Notes: generated from the sequence alone by a model not told the origin. Shown: positions 42,970-51,389, counted from the stretch's first letter. The stretch: 64,000 nucleotides of DNA from Amarolinea aalborgensis (GCF_900491745.1 NZ_UETR01000003.1:124001-188000), one strand, 5' to 3'. Made by a program: numbers and translations.

Positions 42970-42975
42970 ATTATA
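42970..42975 (-). promoter_or_regulatory. Extended -10 promoter of the sigma factor gene
   Basis: Minus strand GTGC-TATAAT; no good -35. Start near 42963, leader about 94 bases. Confidence 0.6.
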
Positions 42976-43062
42976 GCACAACGGTGCAACTTCACCGTAG
43001 CATGTCTTCCAAAAGTGACTGAATGCGGTGGATGTGCGCGGATGAGAGCCGGGGGAAATAGA

Positions 43063-43100
43063 CAGGCGCCCATCTTTGAGTGGTCTAAGATGGGCGCCTG
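43063..43100. repeat. Perfect 14-bp hairpin between DUF4139 and sigma factor genes
   Basis: CAGGCGCCCATCTT (43063-43076) pairs with 43087-43100, loop of ten bases. Downstream T content is poor on both strands (TCTATTT on the minus strand), so a terminator for the DUF4139 gene is only probable. The remaining spacer from 42976 to 43353 holds no gene. Confidence 0.7.
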
Positions 43101-43353
43101 CCTCTTCGGTTCTACGGAAATGACGAGGGAGAGACCGAGGGCCACCGGCGGGTGTGGCAACGAGGTTCCCTCTGAAGGCGGTTGGCGTCAACGCACTGGA
43201 GGTCGAACGACGCCGCGGAGGTTACTCTCCGATCCCGTCAACCCGTGGTGACGAAAACACCGCTTGGTGTCACTCGAAGTATAACAAAAAAGTGACGAAA
43301 CTCCAAAAAGCGACTTCAGCCATCCGCAGACCTCCGGTGAGAGGTCGCAGCGG

Positions 43354-44844
43354 CTACATGCTGTAGCGCACCGTGTAGGTGATTTCCGCCGAACCGTTAG
43401 CCTCAACTGGCACGCGCCACTCGATGGTCTGCGCGTCTGCCTTGGTGTAGCCCTTATCGCTGGCCTGCACGATCTCCCACTGGCTCCAGCGGTATAGATG
43501 CTCGACCACGCGCACTTCCACGGCGCTCTCCTTGCGGTTGCGCAGGACGATCTTGAAGGTTTCCTCGACGGTCTTGTCGCCCAGGCGCTTGAAATCGGTT
43601 TGGGTGCGTTCGCCCACAATATCGAACGCATCGCCGACATAGAGTTCAACCTTCTCGCCTTTGGCCGTGTGACCGATCTGATTTTCGCCAATCAGCAGCG
43701 GCACACCATCCACATCAGGCTTGAAGACACGCACCACGCCGGCTGGCAGCGCCGCGTCCAGGTTGTTCGCCTTGCCCGTGGTGAATTCCAACATCGTCTT
43801 GACCTTTGCCTGGTTGGCGGCGCCGTAGCTTTGGTCGAAGACTGGCCCATAGCCGCCGTATGTCAGGGCAGAGCCATCGAAAACGAAACTCTTCGTCGTC
43901 GTGATGTTGGCGCCGGTCACGAATTCGACCTGCTTGGTTTGATTGTTGCTCACGGTAACGGGCCGGTTTACTTCATACAGATGATATTCAAAGAAGCCGC
44001 GCTCGCTGACTTGCGGTGCTGGCGGCGCCTGTGCTGCATCCACCGTGCGCGCCAGCATCAGCTTTTCGCTGTTATCGGTTGCGGCGCGTGCGATATTGCC
44101 GGCCACCAGCTTGAGCTTGGCGTCCTTGTAGGCCGCGCCGCTGTGGTTGTCTAGCGTGATCCAACCATTGAGATCGAGGGCCTTTTCATTTTCTGCCAAC
44201 AGAAGGACATAATTGGCTTGCCAACTGAGGCCGCCTGTCAGATATGTGACATCCGTTGTGTGGGAACCAGCCTTGTCGGTGTCAACGGTCCACACGAGGG
44301 TGGGGCGCGTGATAAGGCCGTCGGGCAGGGCCGGGAAGGTAAAGGTGCGAATCTCGTCGCGGCGCAGAACCGTGACCTGGCCGTCATCCGCCATCAGGAT
44401 GACATCGCCGTTGCCATTCAGCAGTTTGCCTTTGTGGCTTGCGCCGTCTTTGGTGACGATTTCAATCGCCTGGTCAAGGTACTTTTCCAGCAGTTTATCT
44501 GCGCCGACCAGGTCATACTCGTAGTTTTGTTCCAGCACACGGGTGCCGGCTGGCGAGGTGCGCGAGGCAAAGCGCACACTGGTTGGGTCAATCATCGCCG
44601 GCACATCGGCGTAGCGAATCTGATTCAGGCCCAGGGTGAGGGTAATGGGTCGAGTTTCCTTGACTAACGCCAGGTTTTCATTGTACACCGTCAACTCGAT
44701 GCTCTTGTTGCCTTCATCACCTGCAGATCCTTGCCAGGCTGGCGCCGGCAGCGCGGTCGTGAGGATGAGCAGCGCCGCCATGAGAGCAGCCGCCAAGCGC
44801 CGCTCCGGTTTGTGGATGATGAACGCTCGTTTCAGTGTCAACAT
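43354..44844 (-). CDS. Exported DUF4139 domain protein
   Basis: 496 residues; ATG at 44844 with GAAGGAGAAGATC just upstream. Signal peptide about 1-36 (LAAALMAALLILTTALPAPA). The body is DUF4139: VYNENLALVKETRPITL at the start, LVWTVDTDKAG, YLTGGLSWQANYVLLL in the middle and ending ITYTVRYSM. The family is widespread among secreted proteins with no defined role; beta-rich. No transmembrane anchor at the C-terminus, so periplasmic or extracellular. Single-gene transcript. Confidence 0.88.
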   Translation of the reverse strand: MLTLKRAFIIHKPERRLAAALMAALLILTTALPAPAWQGSAGDEGNKSIELTVYNENLALVKETRPITLTLGLNQIRYADVPAMIDPTSVRFASRTSPAGTRVLEQNYEYDLVGADKLLEKYLDQAIEIVTKDGASHKGKLLNGNGDVILMADDGQVTVLRRDEIRTFTFPALPDGLITRPTLVWTVDTDKAGSHTTDVTYLTGGLSWQANYVLLLAENEKALDLNGWITLDNHSGAAYKDAKLKLVAGNIARAATDNSEKLMLARTVDAAQAPPAPQVSERGFFEYHLYEVNRPVTVSNNQTKQVEFVTGANITTTKSFVFDGSALTYGGYGPVFDQSYGAANQAKVKTMLEFTTGKANNLDAALPAGVVRVFKPDVDGVPLLIGENQIGHTAKGEKVELYVGDAFDIVGERTQTDFKRLGDKTVEETFKIVLRNRKESAVEVRVVEHLYRWSQWEIVQASDKGYTKADAQTIEWRVPVEANGSAEITYTVRYSM

Positions 44845-45042
44845 GATCTTCTCCTTCAGGTGTCTCTTGCATGGTTCAATATGCGTATTTGTGGCCCGCG
44901 GCTGAGTGTCCGCATTGGCTGTCTGCCAGACGGATGAGGCGAAAGAAAGGTTCCCCCTGTTCGCCGGAGAGTCCACTTGGATATTTCGGCTCGCTCAATA
45001 GGCCGGCTTTGAGAGGATCTTCCCATCGCCCACTATGCGTGT

Positions 45043-45750
45043 TCACTGCGGGTCATTGGAGAGTTGAATCAGCAGGTACCCAACGCCTGGCTCGCTGCGG
45101 ATGATTTGGGGATGGGCGGGGTCAGCTTCAATTTTCTGGCGCAGACGGTAGATACTGGCGCGCAGGATGGTTACATCGTCGCGATACTCGGGTCCCCAGA
45201 CGGTGCTCAAAAGGTAGCTGTGCAGCAGCACACGGCCCGGGTGACTGATGAATTCGACCAGCAATCCATATTCCGTGGGAGTCAAGTGTACCTCGTTGCC
45301 CGCCACCATCACTCTGCGCAGGCCCAACTCAACGCGTAACTGCCCGCTTTCAAAGACGCCAGCGTCAGCCGGCCGCGGCGCCGCGTGATAGCGGCGCAGG
45401 ACAGCCTGAATACGGGCGAGCAGTTCGCGGCGGCCAAACGGCTTGGTGAGGTAGTCATCAGCGCCCATTTCTAGGCCGCGCACCTTATTGTCTTCTTCTT
45501 CCCAGGCGGTGACAATGATCAGCGGCACGTCGCTCACCTGCCGCAGGCGCGCCAGAACATCGAAGCCATTCAACCCGGGCAAACCGAGGTCCAGCAGCAC
45601 CATGTCCACATCAGGTTGCTGCGCCATCTGCAGGCCTTCTGTGCCGGTGCTGGCAGTCAGCACGCGATAGCCGGCCAATTGTAAGGTGGTGCGGAGCAGC
45701 TGCAGGATGCGAATTTCGTCGTCAACGGCGAGAATAGTTTGCTTGGTCAT
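45043..45750 (-). CDS. OmpR/PhoB-family response regulator (orphan)
   Basis: 235 residues. Receiver domain with DD at 10-11, phospho-acceptor D54 (LLDLGLPG), T at IIVTAWEEE and K in LTKPFGRRE; winged-helix domain with LTPTEYGLLVEF and YRLRQKIEADP. Closest in style to KdpE (VPLIIVTAW...VRGLEMGADDYLTKPF), which controls potassium transport, but no histidine kinase and no kdp gene is adjacent. It is transcribed alone from a TTGCGC-N17-TACAAT promoter. Confidence 0.92.
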   Translation of the reverse strand: MTKQTILAVDDEIRILQLLRTTLQLAGYRVLTASTGTEGLQMAQQPDVDMVLLDLGLPGLNGFDVLARLRQVSDVPLIIVTAWEEEDNKVRGLEMGADDYLTKPFGRRELLARIQAVLRRYHAAPRPADAGVFESGQLRVELGLRRVMVAGNEVHLTPTEYGLLVEFISHPGRVLLHSYLLSTVWGPEYRDDVTILRASIYRLRQKIEADPAHPQIIRSEPGVGYLLIQLSNDPQ

Positions 45751-45838
45751 GTGACTATTCCCATCCTTTCTGGGCGATGATGTGAATCAGCCGTAGTCGT
45801 AGGCATGGTTTTGGGGATAGGCGCGGGGCAACAGCCTG

Positions 45839-45867
45839 ATTGTAGCCCCAAATGGAGTTCGGCGCAA
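45839..45867 (-). promoter_or_regulatory. Promoter of the response regulator gene
   Basis: Minus strand: TTGCGC (45862-45867), 17 bp, TACAAT (45839-45844), giving an 80-base leader. Confidence 0.65.
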
Positions 45868-45913
45868 CTCACCCGCCCATGAAAAACGGGGCAAGCCACG
45901 CATGAGTGGGCAC

Positions 45914-45948
45914 AAAAAAGAGCCGATCATGTGTGTGATCGGCTCTTT
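45914..45948 (-). terminator. Intrinsic terminator of the tRNA-Arg transcript
   Basis: AAAGAGCCGATCA (minus strand, 45936-45948) pairs with 45917-45929 and is followed by six T on the minus strand. It starts 17 bases after the tRNA 3' end. Confidence 0.88.
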
Positions 45949-45964
45949 GCTGCAACAAGCGGAG

Positions 45965-46041
45965 TGGTACCCCAGAGGCGACTCGAACGCCTGGCCTTCT
46001 CCTCCGCAGGGAGACGCTCTAATCCACTGAGCTACTGGGGC
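45965..46041 (-). tRNA. tRNA-Arg(GCG)
   Basis: Minus strand, 77 bases with encoded CCA. Acceptor GCCCCAG/CTGGGGT (first pair G-U), D stem GCTC/GAGC, anticodon arm TCTCC-CTGCGGA-GGAGA, T arm AGGCG-TTCGAGT-CGCCT. The anticodon reads GCG, which decodes CGC/CGU arginine codons. Most bacteria use an ACG (inosine) tRNA for this box, so GCG is uncommon. Confidence 0.93.
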
Positions 46042-46060
46042 ATCTGGACTGACAAGCAAA

Positions 46061-46089
46061 ATTGTAGCACAAAGCTGTATGAGCGCCAA
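46061..46089 (-). promoter_or_regulatory. tRNA-Arg promoter
   Basis: Minus strand: TTGGCG (46084-46089), 17 bp, GTGC-TACAAT (46061-46066), 20 bases before the tRNA 5' end. Confidence 0.75.
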
Positions 46090-46231
46090 ATTTGCATGGC
46101 ATGTTCACGCGTGCGCGGCAAGGCTGGCGCAGCGCACGGCGTTCCGTGGGCGGCGGCTGCCCTGTCCTCGCCCCTCGTGCATCTCAGCGGCGATCGAAGC
46201 GGTTGCATTTGTACGCGCGGGCGACCAAAGT

Positions 46232-46260
46232 TTGACATCCATCCTCATTTGTGTAATAAT
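46232..46260 (+). promoter_or_regulatory. Strong sigma-70 promoter of a noncoding transcript
   Basis: Consensus TTGACA (46232-46237), 17 bp, AATAAT (46255-46260). The next large gene starts almost 580 bases on, beyond an intrinsic terminator. Confidence 0.75.
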
Positions 46261-46266
46261 TACACT

Positions 46267-46545
46267 TGATATGGCAGCGAATCAAACGTTGCTGTTGGCC
46301 GCTCGTTCGCCGTTGCGACATCAGTTGCAATGACATGGTTAGGCAAGACGTTCAGCATGCTGAACACCTTGGTGACTCGATGTCACCTTTGACCAGCGCA
46401 CGAGCTTTCTAGAGGTTTTATGGACGTTTGCTCTACGAAGCGGGTGTTTGACGCAGAAAACAGCGTGGTAGAACACGACCGGTCAGGTAGGCTGGGCGGC
46501 TGAGGCGCGTCTTCTCAACTCACTGAGTGATCCAGAAGACTTTTT
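46267..46545 (+). ncRNA. Candidate ~280-nt leader or small RNA upstream of the fold-III decarboxylase
   Basis: Bounded by the promoter at 46232 and the terminator at 46509-46545. It contains one 20-codon frame right at its start (46271-46333, MAANQTLLLAARSPLRHQLQ). The rest shows no coding bias. I tested by eye for SRP, 6S, tmRNA and RNase P signatures and found none. It may be a regulatory leader of the decarboxylase gene or an independent RNA. Confidence 0.45.
46509..46545 (+). terminator. Intrinsic terminator in the decarboxylase upstream region
   Basis: GTCTTCT (46509-46515) pairs with AGAAGAC (46534-46540); an inner TCAC/GTGA stem closes it; five T follow (46541-46545). A second hairpin, GCCCGCA/TGCGGGC (46557-46563 with 46574-46580) with TTCTTTCT, lies just beyond. 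Confidence 0.8.
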
Positions 46546-46842
46546 CTCCGCCGCCGGCCCGCAACGATTCAGATGCGGGCTTCTTTCTGCCCTCTGCACG
46601 ATCCTACGAACGCTGCGCCGTCCTTTGTTGACGGCGACTCTTGCGCCAACCAATCCCGCTCACATCAGGTAACTGTATACTTTTTTGCTGCGTACGCGCC
46701 TGCCTGGCGCGCCGCGGAGCAACGCTGGGTGTGTGAATCATCTGCCTGGCGTTTTGTGTGTGTGTGCCCGCGCGGGTGAGCCGCATGGGCACTTTCGGGC
46801 AGCGGTTGGCTGCACAGACATCGCACAGATCATAGGAGGGCA
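46546..46842. other. Noncoding region before the decarboxylase gene
   Basis: Holds the secondary hairpin at 46557-46588, a CCGTC/GACGG hairpin near 46619-46635 and the AGGAGGG ribosome site at 46834-46840. No gene or clear promoter is visible. Confidence 0.45.
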
Positions 46843-48381
46843 TTGGTCCAGTTGCAGACGTTTGCTTCTTTCATGCAGTCCCGGTTCCATCGGTCGCCGG
46901 AAGGTCACTTGACCGATTTCATGTCCCGTCAGCAGGGCCACCTGATGCTCGGTGGTCGTGTTGACTTGAATGTCCTCGCGGCTCGCTATGGCACGCCGTT
47001 GGAACTGGCGTATCTGCCGCAAATCACGCGCCAGGTGCATGCCATGATGGGGTGGGCGGCCCAGGCCGCGCGCACGACGGATTACGCGGGAACGTTCTTG
47101 TACGCGTACGCAACGAAGGCCAATTTTGCCGCCGACGTCGTACGCACAGCCCTGGAGGCCGGCGCTCACTACGAAACGTCGGCGGCTGCGGACGTGGAGA
47201 TTGCTCACCATCTCTGGAAGCAAGGCATTCTAAAAGCAGACCGCATGCTGATCTGCAATGGGTCGAAAGAAGCACATTACACGGACGCCATTCTGCGTCT
47301 GCGTCGCGCCGGTTTTTCGCAGGTGATCTCTGTTCTCGATGACCTGGAAGAGTTCGCCACGCTGCGCGCCTGCCCACTTCCTATGCAGTTTGGGCTGCGT
47401 GAGCGGGAGGCCGGCAACCGTGATGGCTCTCATCCGGGGAACGATCGTTTTGGGCTGACCGCCGCCGAAATGGACGCCATCACTGCTGGAGTGGCAGGCA
47501 CGCCTCATGCCGTGGTGATGTATCATGCCATGATTGGCAGCCAGGTGGAGAATGCCGATCATTTTCTGACCACGCTGCGCGCTTCAATTCGCAACTACTG
47601 CGAACTGCGCCAGCGTGTGCCGACGCTGCGTTTTTTCAACTATGGAGGCGGCACCCCCACCTCTGGCTACCGGCTCGATTTTGAATTCGACTACACCGGC
47701 TTCTTGACTTTGCTCATGGAAGAGATGCGCGCATTGTGCGCCGAGTATCGCGTGCCGATGCCTGACCTGGTGGGTGAATTTGGTCGCTATACGGTCGCGA
47801 ACCACAGCCTCTTCCTCTTCGACGTGGGACAGGTGAAGGCCGGGGCTGAGGGACAGCCAGACTGGTATCTGATCAATGGCAGCCTGATGGTTTCGGCCCC
47901 TGACAGCGTGCTGGTGCCTGACCAGCGCTTCATCATCTTGCCGCTGGATGGCTGGGATCGCCCTGTGCGCGCGGTGCGGCTGGGCAGCCGGCGCACGTGC
48001 GATTCGGACGATGTCTATCCGAGGCCGGGCAATGCGCCGCTGATGCTGCCCGACTCCGGCGTTGGTACTGTGATTGCGGTCTGCGGTATTGGCGCGTACC
48101 AGCAGATGATCTCTGGCCGCGGCGGCGCTCACCACTGCCTTAGCCCGGAGCCGCGACGTATTATTTTTGAGGAGAAAGAGGGTCGTCTGGTGCAGCGCGT
48201 GGAAGCCGCACAGTCTCAGGCCGACCTGATGCGCCTGATTGGCTATCAGCCGGCGCGCCAGCCCGCGCCCATACTGCCTGTGCACCCGCCCATGTGGGCG
48301 CCGCTCACGGCCAGCCGCCGGGCCAAGACCGTGCGCCTGCGCCAGCGTCCGGTCATCGCGCAGGCAGGCATCCCGACCTGA
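46843..48381 (+). CDS. Fold-III PLP-dependent decarboxylase (arginine/diaminopimelate decarboxylase family)
   Basis: 512 residues if the TTG at 46843 is used. AGGAGGG ends only two bases before it; TTG 46852 or ATG 46873 are alternatives. The PLP barrel has FLYAYATKANF with the Schiff-base lysine, YNYGGG-like FFNYGGGTP for the phosphate, and EFGRYTVANHSLFLFDV; the C-terminal beta domain includes TCDSDDVYP with the C-x-S-x-D motif of the dimer active site. This matches basic amino acid decarboxylases feeding polyamine or lysine synthesis. Its layout is closer to the long arginine decarboxylases than to LysA, but the substrate is open. Ends in a strong terminator. Confidence 0.8.
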   Translation: MVQLQTFASFMQSRFHRSPEGHLTDFMSRQQGHLMLGGRVDLNVLAARYGTPLELAYLPQITRQVHAMMGWAAQAARTTDYAGTFLYAYATKANFAADVVRTALEAGAHYETSAAADVEIAHHLWKQGILKADRMLICNGSKEAHYTDAILRLRRAGFSQVISVLDDLEEFATLRACPLPMQFGLREREAGNRDGSHPGNDRFGLTAAEMDAITAGVAGTPHAVVMYHAMIGSQVENADHFLTTLRASIRNYCELRQRVPTLRFFNYGGGTPTSGYRLDFEFDYTGFLTLLMEEMRALCAEYRVPMPDLVGEFGRYTVANHSLFLFDVGQVKAGAEGQPDWYLINGSLMVSAPDSVLVPDQRFIILPLDGWDRPVRAVRLGSRRTCDSDDVYPRPGNAPLMLPDSGVGTVIAVCGIGAYQQMISGRGGAHHCLSPEPRRIIFEEKEGRLVQRVEAAQSQADLMRLIGYQPARQPAPILPVHPPMWAPLTASRRAKTVRLRQRPVIAQAGIPT

Positions 48382-48426
48382 CTGCACGATGTCACCCTGC
48401 CGCTGTGCAGGGATTGGAACGTTGCC

Positions 48427-48456
48427 AAGAACCAGCCGCACGGCTGGTTCTTTTTT
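48427..48456 (+). terminator. Intrinsic terminator of the decarboxylase gene
   Basis: AGAACCAGCC pairs with GGCTGGTTCT across a short loop, then six T (48451-48456). It touches the stop codon of the converging GH4 gene. Confidence 0.9.
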
Positions 48457-50236
48457 ATTCGTCCCAGTAGCTCAGATCGGAGCGCTGCGCTGACCACATC
48501 TCTGTGAACATGGCGTCAATGTCGGCCGGTGCACAGACGGCGGCGGTCAGGGGATCAAGCTGTAAGGCATAGCGGGCAGCTTGAAGATTGCGCGCCAGCA
48601 GCGCCTCGACGACCAGCTCATGCACGGCCATGTGCGCTCGGTTCAGCGCGGCCAATTGCGGCGGCAGCGGCCCAAAGTGCGTGGCGGTCAGCCCATGGCG
48701 GTCCACCAGCACCGCGACCTCCACGCAGCCATCGGGCAGATTGTCAATCAGCCCCTGGTTGCGTACATTGCCGTAGATGACCGCAGGCCGGTCGAGTTGG
48801 TGCGCCTCGATGATATCGGCCGCGTATTCTTCGCTGCGGGCCAGGCTGATTTCGGCCTGACCCGCCAACAACGCGCGGATGGTTTCATCGTTGGCCTGGC
48901 GCCAGCGCGGCCAGTTGTTGGCATAGAAGCCCGTTTCGCCCCGATAGCCAGCACGGCAGTAGCGTTCGATCAACTCAGGTCGCTTGCGGAAATAGGGCAC
49001 ATACTCCGAGAAATGGCCGCTCGACTCCGTGACGAAAGCGCCGAAAAAGCGCGCGATCTCGAAGCGAATGGGATCGCTGTCATAGATCTCTGGGTCGCGC
49101 GCCCGTTCGAGCAGGCGTGGATACTGATCAACGCCGTTGTGCTCCAATACGGTAAACCAGGCGTTGTGGTTGATGCCCGCGCAGCGCCAGTACAACTCAG
49201 CATAGGGCACATCCAGATAGTCTGCCAGTTGGCGGGAGGTGCCCTGCACGGAGTGGCAAAGCCCCACCACGGGCAGGCGCGTTGTCTTGAGCGCGGCCAG
49301 GGTCAGGATGGACATTGGGTTCGTGTAGTTTAGGATTATCGCGCGCGGGCTGAGCCGTTCAATGTCGTGTACGATGTCCAGCCAGGCCGGGCCCGTGCGC
49401 AGCGCTTTGAAGATGCCGCCCGGCCCAATCGTATCGCCAATGCATTGATTGACCCCATACTTGAGTGGAATATCGAAATCGTGGCGCACATTCGCCAGCC
49501 CGGCTACTTCAATCGTGTTGATCGCATAGTCACAATCGTGTAGGACGCGTGTGCGATCCGTGCTGGCTTCGATACGCCACGGCTTTTGACTGAGTGCAAT
49601 CAGCCGCTCGCCGATCTGCTGCGCCAATTCCAATCGCTCGCTGTCAATATCCACCAGTGCGAAGACGCCGTGATGCATCGTGGGAATTGCCAGGATGTCG
49701 GTCATTAGTTGGCGGGCAAAGACGGTGCTGCCGGCGCCGACGATGGCTATCTTCACCGGGCGCTGTTGGCCGGACGACGGCATTGCGCCCGCAACCTCGA
49801 TTCGCTCCTGGCGCCAGGCGGGCATGTCCGCAGCGGCGGCTGGTGTCACGGGAATGCTGGCTGCTGCCCGCGCGGTGTCATCAATCGGAATGTCCACATC
49901 CCCCACCTCGGCCGTGGCGACGTGAATCTCCAGCCGATGTTTTTGGCCCACCGCCAGCGGTTTGCCCACGATTCGGACGCGCACCTCGATGCCCCTGCTC
50001 AGCTGTAGGGGCGCCTGCGCCTGGATTGTGGTCGCCGATCGCTCGCGGCCATCATGCCCGCTCACGAAAATCGAGCTTGCGCCATAGGCGTCGGCATCGG
50101 CCGTGATCTGGTTGAGGGCAATCACCGTGACTGGCGCGATGTTGTTCTTGACCACGAACTCGAAGCCGTCACTGCGGCTGCGGAGACTTTGGGGGAGGTA
50201 GAGTTTGCGTAGGATGAACTTGGGAAAAGCCGACAT
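48455..50236 (-). CDS. GH4 NAD-dependent glycosidase (alpha-galactosidase/alpha-galacturonidase type) with extra N-terminal domain
   Basis: 593 residues from the ATG at 50236 (GTG three codons upstream possible). Residues 1-130 are an added small domain (FPKFILRKLYLPQSLRSRSDGFEFVVKNN...) that I recall as a stand-alone protein family often mislabelled as a reductase. Residues 165-593 are GH4: VGAGSTVF for NAD, NTIEVAG, GLCHSVQG with the metal-binding Cys, and GINHNAWF. GH4 enzymes use NAD+ and Mn2+ for an oxidation-elimination mechanism; CHSVQ is typical of the MelA/LplD side. No signal peptide. Usual GH4 length is 430-480. Confidence 0.85.
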   Translation of the reverse strand: MSAFPKFILRKLYLPQSLRSRSDGFEFVVKNNIAPVTVIALNQITADADAYGASSIFVSGHDGRERSATTIQAQAPLQLSRGIEVRVRIVGKPLAVGQKHRLEIHVATAEVGDVDIPIDDTARAAASIPVTPAAAADMPAWRQERIEVAGAMPSSGQQRPVKIAIVGAGSTVFARQLMTDILAIPTMHHGVFALVDIDSERLELAQQIGERLIALSQKPWRIEASTDRTRVLHDCDYAINTIEVAGLANVRHDFDIPLKYGVNQCIGDTIGPGGIFKALRTGPAWLDIVHDIERLSPRAIILNYTNPMSILTLAALKTTRLPVVGLCHSVQGTSRQLADYLDVPYAELYWRCAGINHNAWFTVLEHNGVDQYPRLLERARDPEIYDSDPIRFEIARFFGAFVTESSGHFSEYVPYFRKRPELIERYCRAGYRGETGFYANNWPRWRQANDETIRALLAGQAEISLARSEEYAADIIEAHQLDRPAVIYGNVRNQGLIDNLPDGCVEVAVLVDRHGLTATHFGPLPPQLAALNRAHMAVHELVVEALLARNLQAARYALQLDPLTAAVCAPADIDAMFTEMWSAQRSDLSYWDE

Positions 50237-50261
50237 GATCCTCACCGAAGGTGCTGACTAA

Positions 50262-50292
50262 GCAAAATCCTCACCGATTGGTGAGGATTTGC
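50262..50292 (-). terminator. Hairpin between tRNA-Glu and the GH4 gene
   Basis: Minus strand: AAATCCTCACC pairs with GGTGAGGATTT around a four-base loop, ending TTTTGC. The same GGTGAGGAT recurs 37 bases on as the GH4 ribosome site, so the 5' arm could pair there instead. Confidence 0.65.
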
Positions 50293-50300
50293 CTGCTGCC

Positions 50301-50376
50301 TGGTACCCCCAAGGGGATTCGAACCCCTGTCTCCACCTTGAAAGGGTGATGTCCTGGGCCTCTAGACGATGGGGGC
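50301..50376 (-). tRNA. tRNA-Glu(TTC)
   Basis: Minus strand, 76 bases with encoded CCA. Acceptor GCCCCCA/TGGGGGT, D arm with GTCTAGAGGCCCAGGAC typical of tRNA-Glu, anticodon arm TCACC-CTTTCAA-GGTGG (anticodon TTC), T arm AGGGG-TTCGAAT-CCCCT. All stems pair. Confidence 0.96.
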
Positions 50377-50405
50377 ATCCCATAATTCTTTCCAGGACTG
50401 GGGCG

Positions 50406-50434
50406 ATTCTACCAGAGATGCGCGCGCCCGTCAA
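50406..50434 (-). promoter_or_regulatory. tRNA-Glu promoter
   Basis: Minus strand: TTGACG (50429-50434), 17 bp, TAGAAT (50406-50411). The tRNA begins 30 bases after the -10. Confidence 0.8.
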
Positions 50435-50532
50435 ATCTTTGGGCCGTTATGGCGATGCTTCTCGCGTCTGGGAAACAGGGCGACCACGACGACGGCATGC
50501 ACCGGCGCGGACGGCGCCCGGCCAATGCGCCG

Positions 50533-51324
50533 TTAGCGCGATTCAACCAGGCAGCGGCCGTTGCGCAGGCACACACCGCATGTTTCGCACAAATCTTCCG
50601 CCTGACCAGGCTTCATCAGGCCTTTATCTTGCCGCCATTGCACGAGTTTTGCCACTTCGTCCGCGGGGAAGGGGCGCTCCTGGCCGACCTGCACCAAGAT
50701 GCGCGTGATGTTGGCGGCTGATTCCAGCTTCTCCAGCTTCAGATAGGCTTCGAACGGCGTCCCGGCCACGGTCACAGAACCGTGGCGCTGCAAGATGAGC
50801 GCATCGTAACGTTTGATCAGGTCACGAATGACCACCGCGCCTTCGGCGGAGGCCGGCGTTGCATAATCGGTGGTGGGAATGAGACCCATGCCCATGATGA
50901 CCTCCGGGAGCAGGCAGCGCGCCAGTGAAATGCCAGCAATGCTGAGAGCGATCGCAATGGGTGGGTGGGCATGGACGACGGCCCCGATGTCCGGACGTTG
51001 GCGATAGGCTTCCAGGTGCAACAGCATCTCTGAGCTGGGCCGTAAGCCGCGAGCCGCGCCGTGCTGCGAACCAATGACCTCGAGCTGGTCGTTGACGATG
51101 AGCAGTTGGTCTGGCTCAATGAAGCCTTTACTGAAGCCGCTCGGCGTGACGAGATAGCGACCGGCTGCCAACTTCACCGAGACGTTGCCGTCGCTGGCAA
51201 TGGCGTAGCCTTTTTCCCACAACAGACGGCAAACGAAAACGACCTCTTTACGCCAGGACAGCTCCGTCATCGGCAGTGGGCGACCCGCATTGGTCATCGG
51301 TCGTTCATAGCGCGGCTGGGCCAT
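50533..51324 (-). CDS. Class II aldolase (L-fuculose-phosphate aldolase type) with cysteine-rich tail
   Basis: 263 residues, GAGGAGG before the ATG. The family zinc site is visible: SDGNVSVKL, GLRPSSEMLLHLEAY with the catalytic Glu, VVHAHPPIA with two His ligands and LQRHGSVTVA with the third. Reaction: retro-aldol cleavage of a sugar phosphate to dihydroxyacetone phosphate and an aldehyde. The tail GQAEDLCETCGVCLRNGRC adds four clustered cysteines not needed for the fold; they might bind another metal. Alternative members act as epimerases, so the substrate is open. Confidence 0.88.
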   Translation of the reverse strand: MAQPRYERPMTNAGRPLPMTELSWRKEVVFVCRLLWEKGYAIASDGNVSVKLAAGRYLVTPSGFSKGFIEPDQLLIVNDQLEVIGSQHGAARGLRPSSEMLLHLEAYRQRPDIGAVVHAHPPIAIALSIAGISLARCLLPEVIMGMGLIPTTDYATPASAEGAVVIRDLIKRYDALILQRHGSVTVAGTPFEAYLKLEKLESAANITRILVQVGQERPFPADEVAKLVQWRQDKGLMKPGQAEDLCETCGVCLRNGRCLVESR

Positions 51325-51360
51325 GTATCCTCCTCACAACAGTCGAATCTCAGCGTCTCC

Positions 51361-51389
51361 ATCTTAGCACGGTCGCCCCAAAATCCCAA
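51361..51389 (-). promoter_or_regulatory. Promoter of the class II aldolase gene
   Basis: Minus strand: TTGGGA (51384-51389), 17 bp, GTGC-TAAGAT (51361-51366). Divergent from the next promoter. Confidence 0.6.

Noticed and set aside
45043..45750. KdpE of a kdp potassium system
   Set aside because: No kdpD or kdpFABC genes adjoin it, and the TrkA genes are far away; only the family-level call is justified.
46267..46545. SRP RNA, 6S RNA, tmRNA or RNase P RNA
   Set aside because: The GGAA-containing S domain, tmRNA tag frame and RNase P core phrases were not found.
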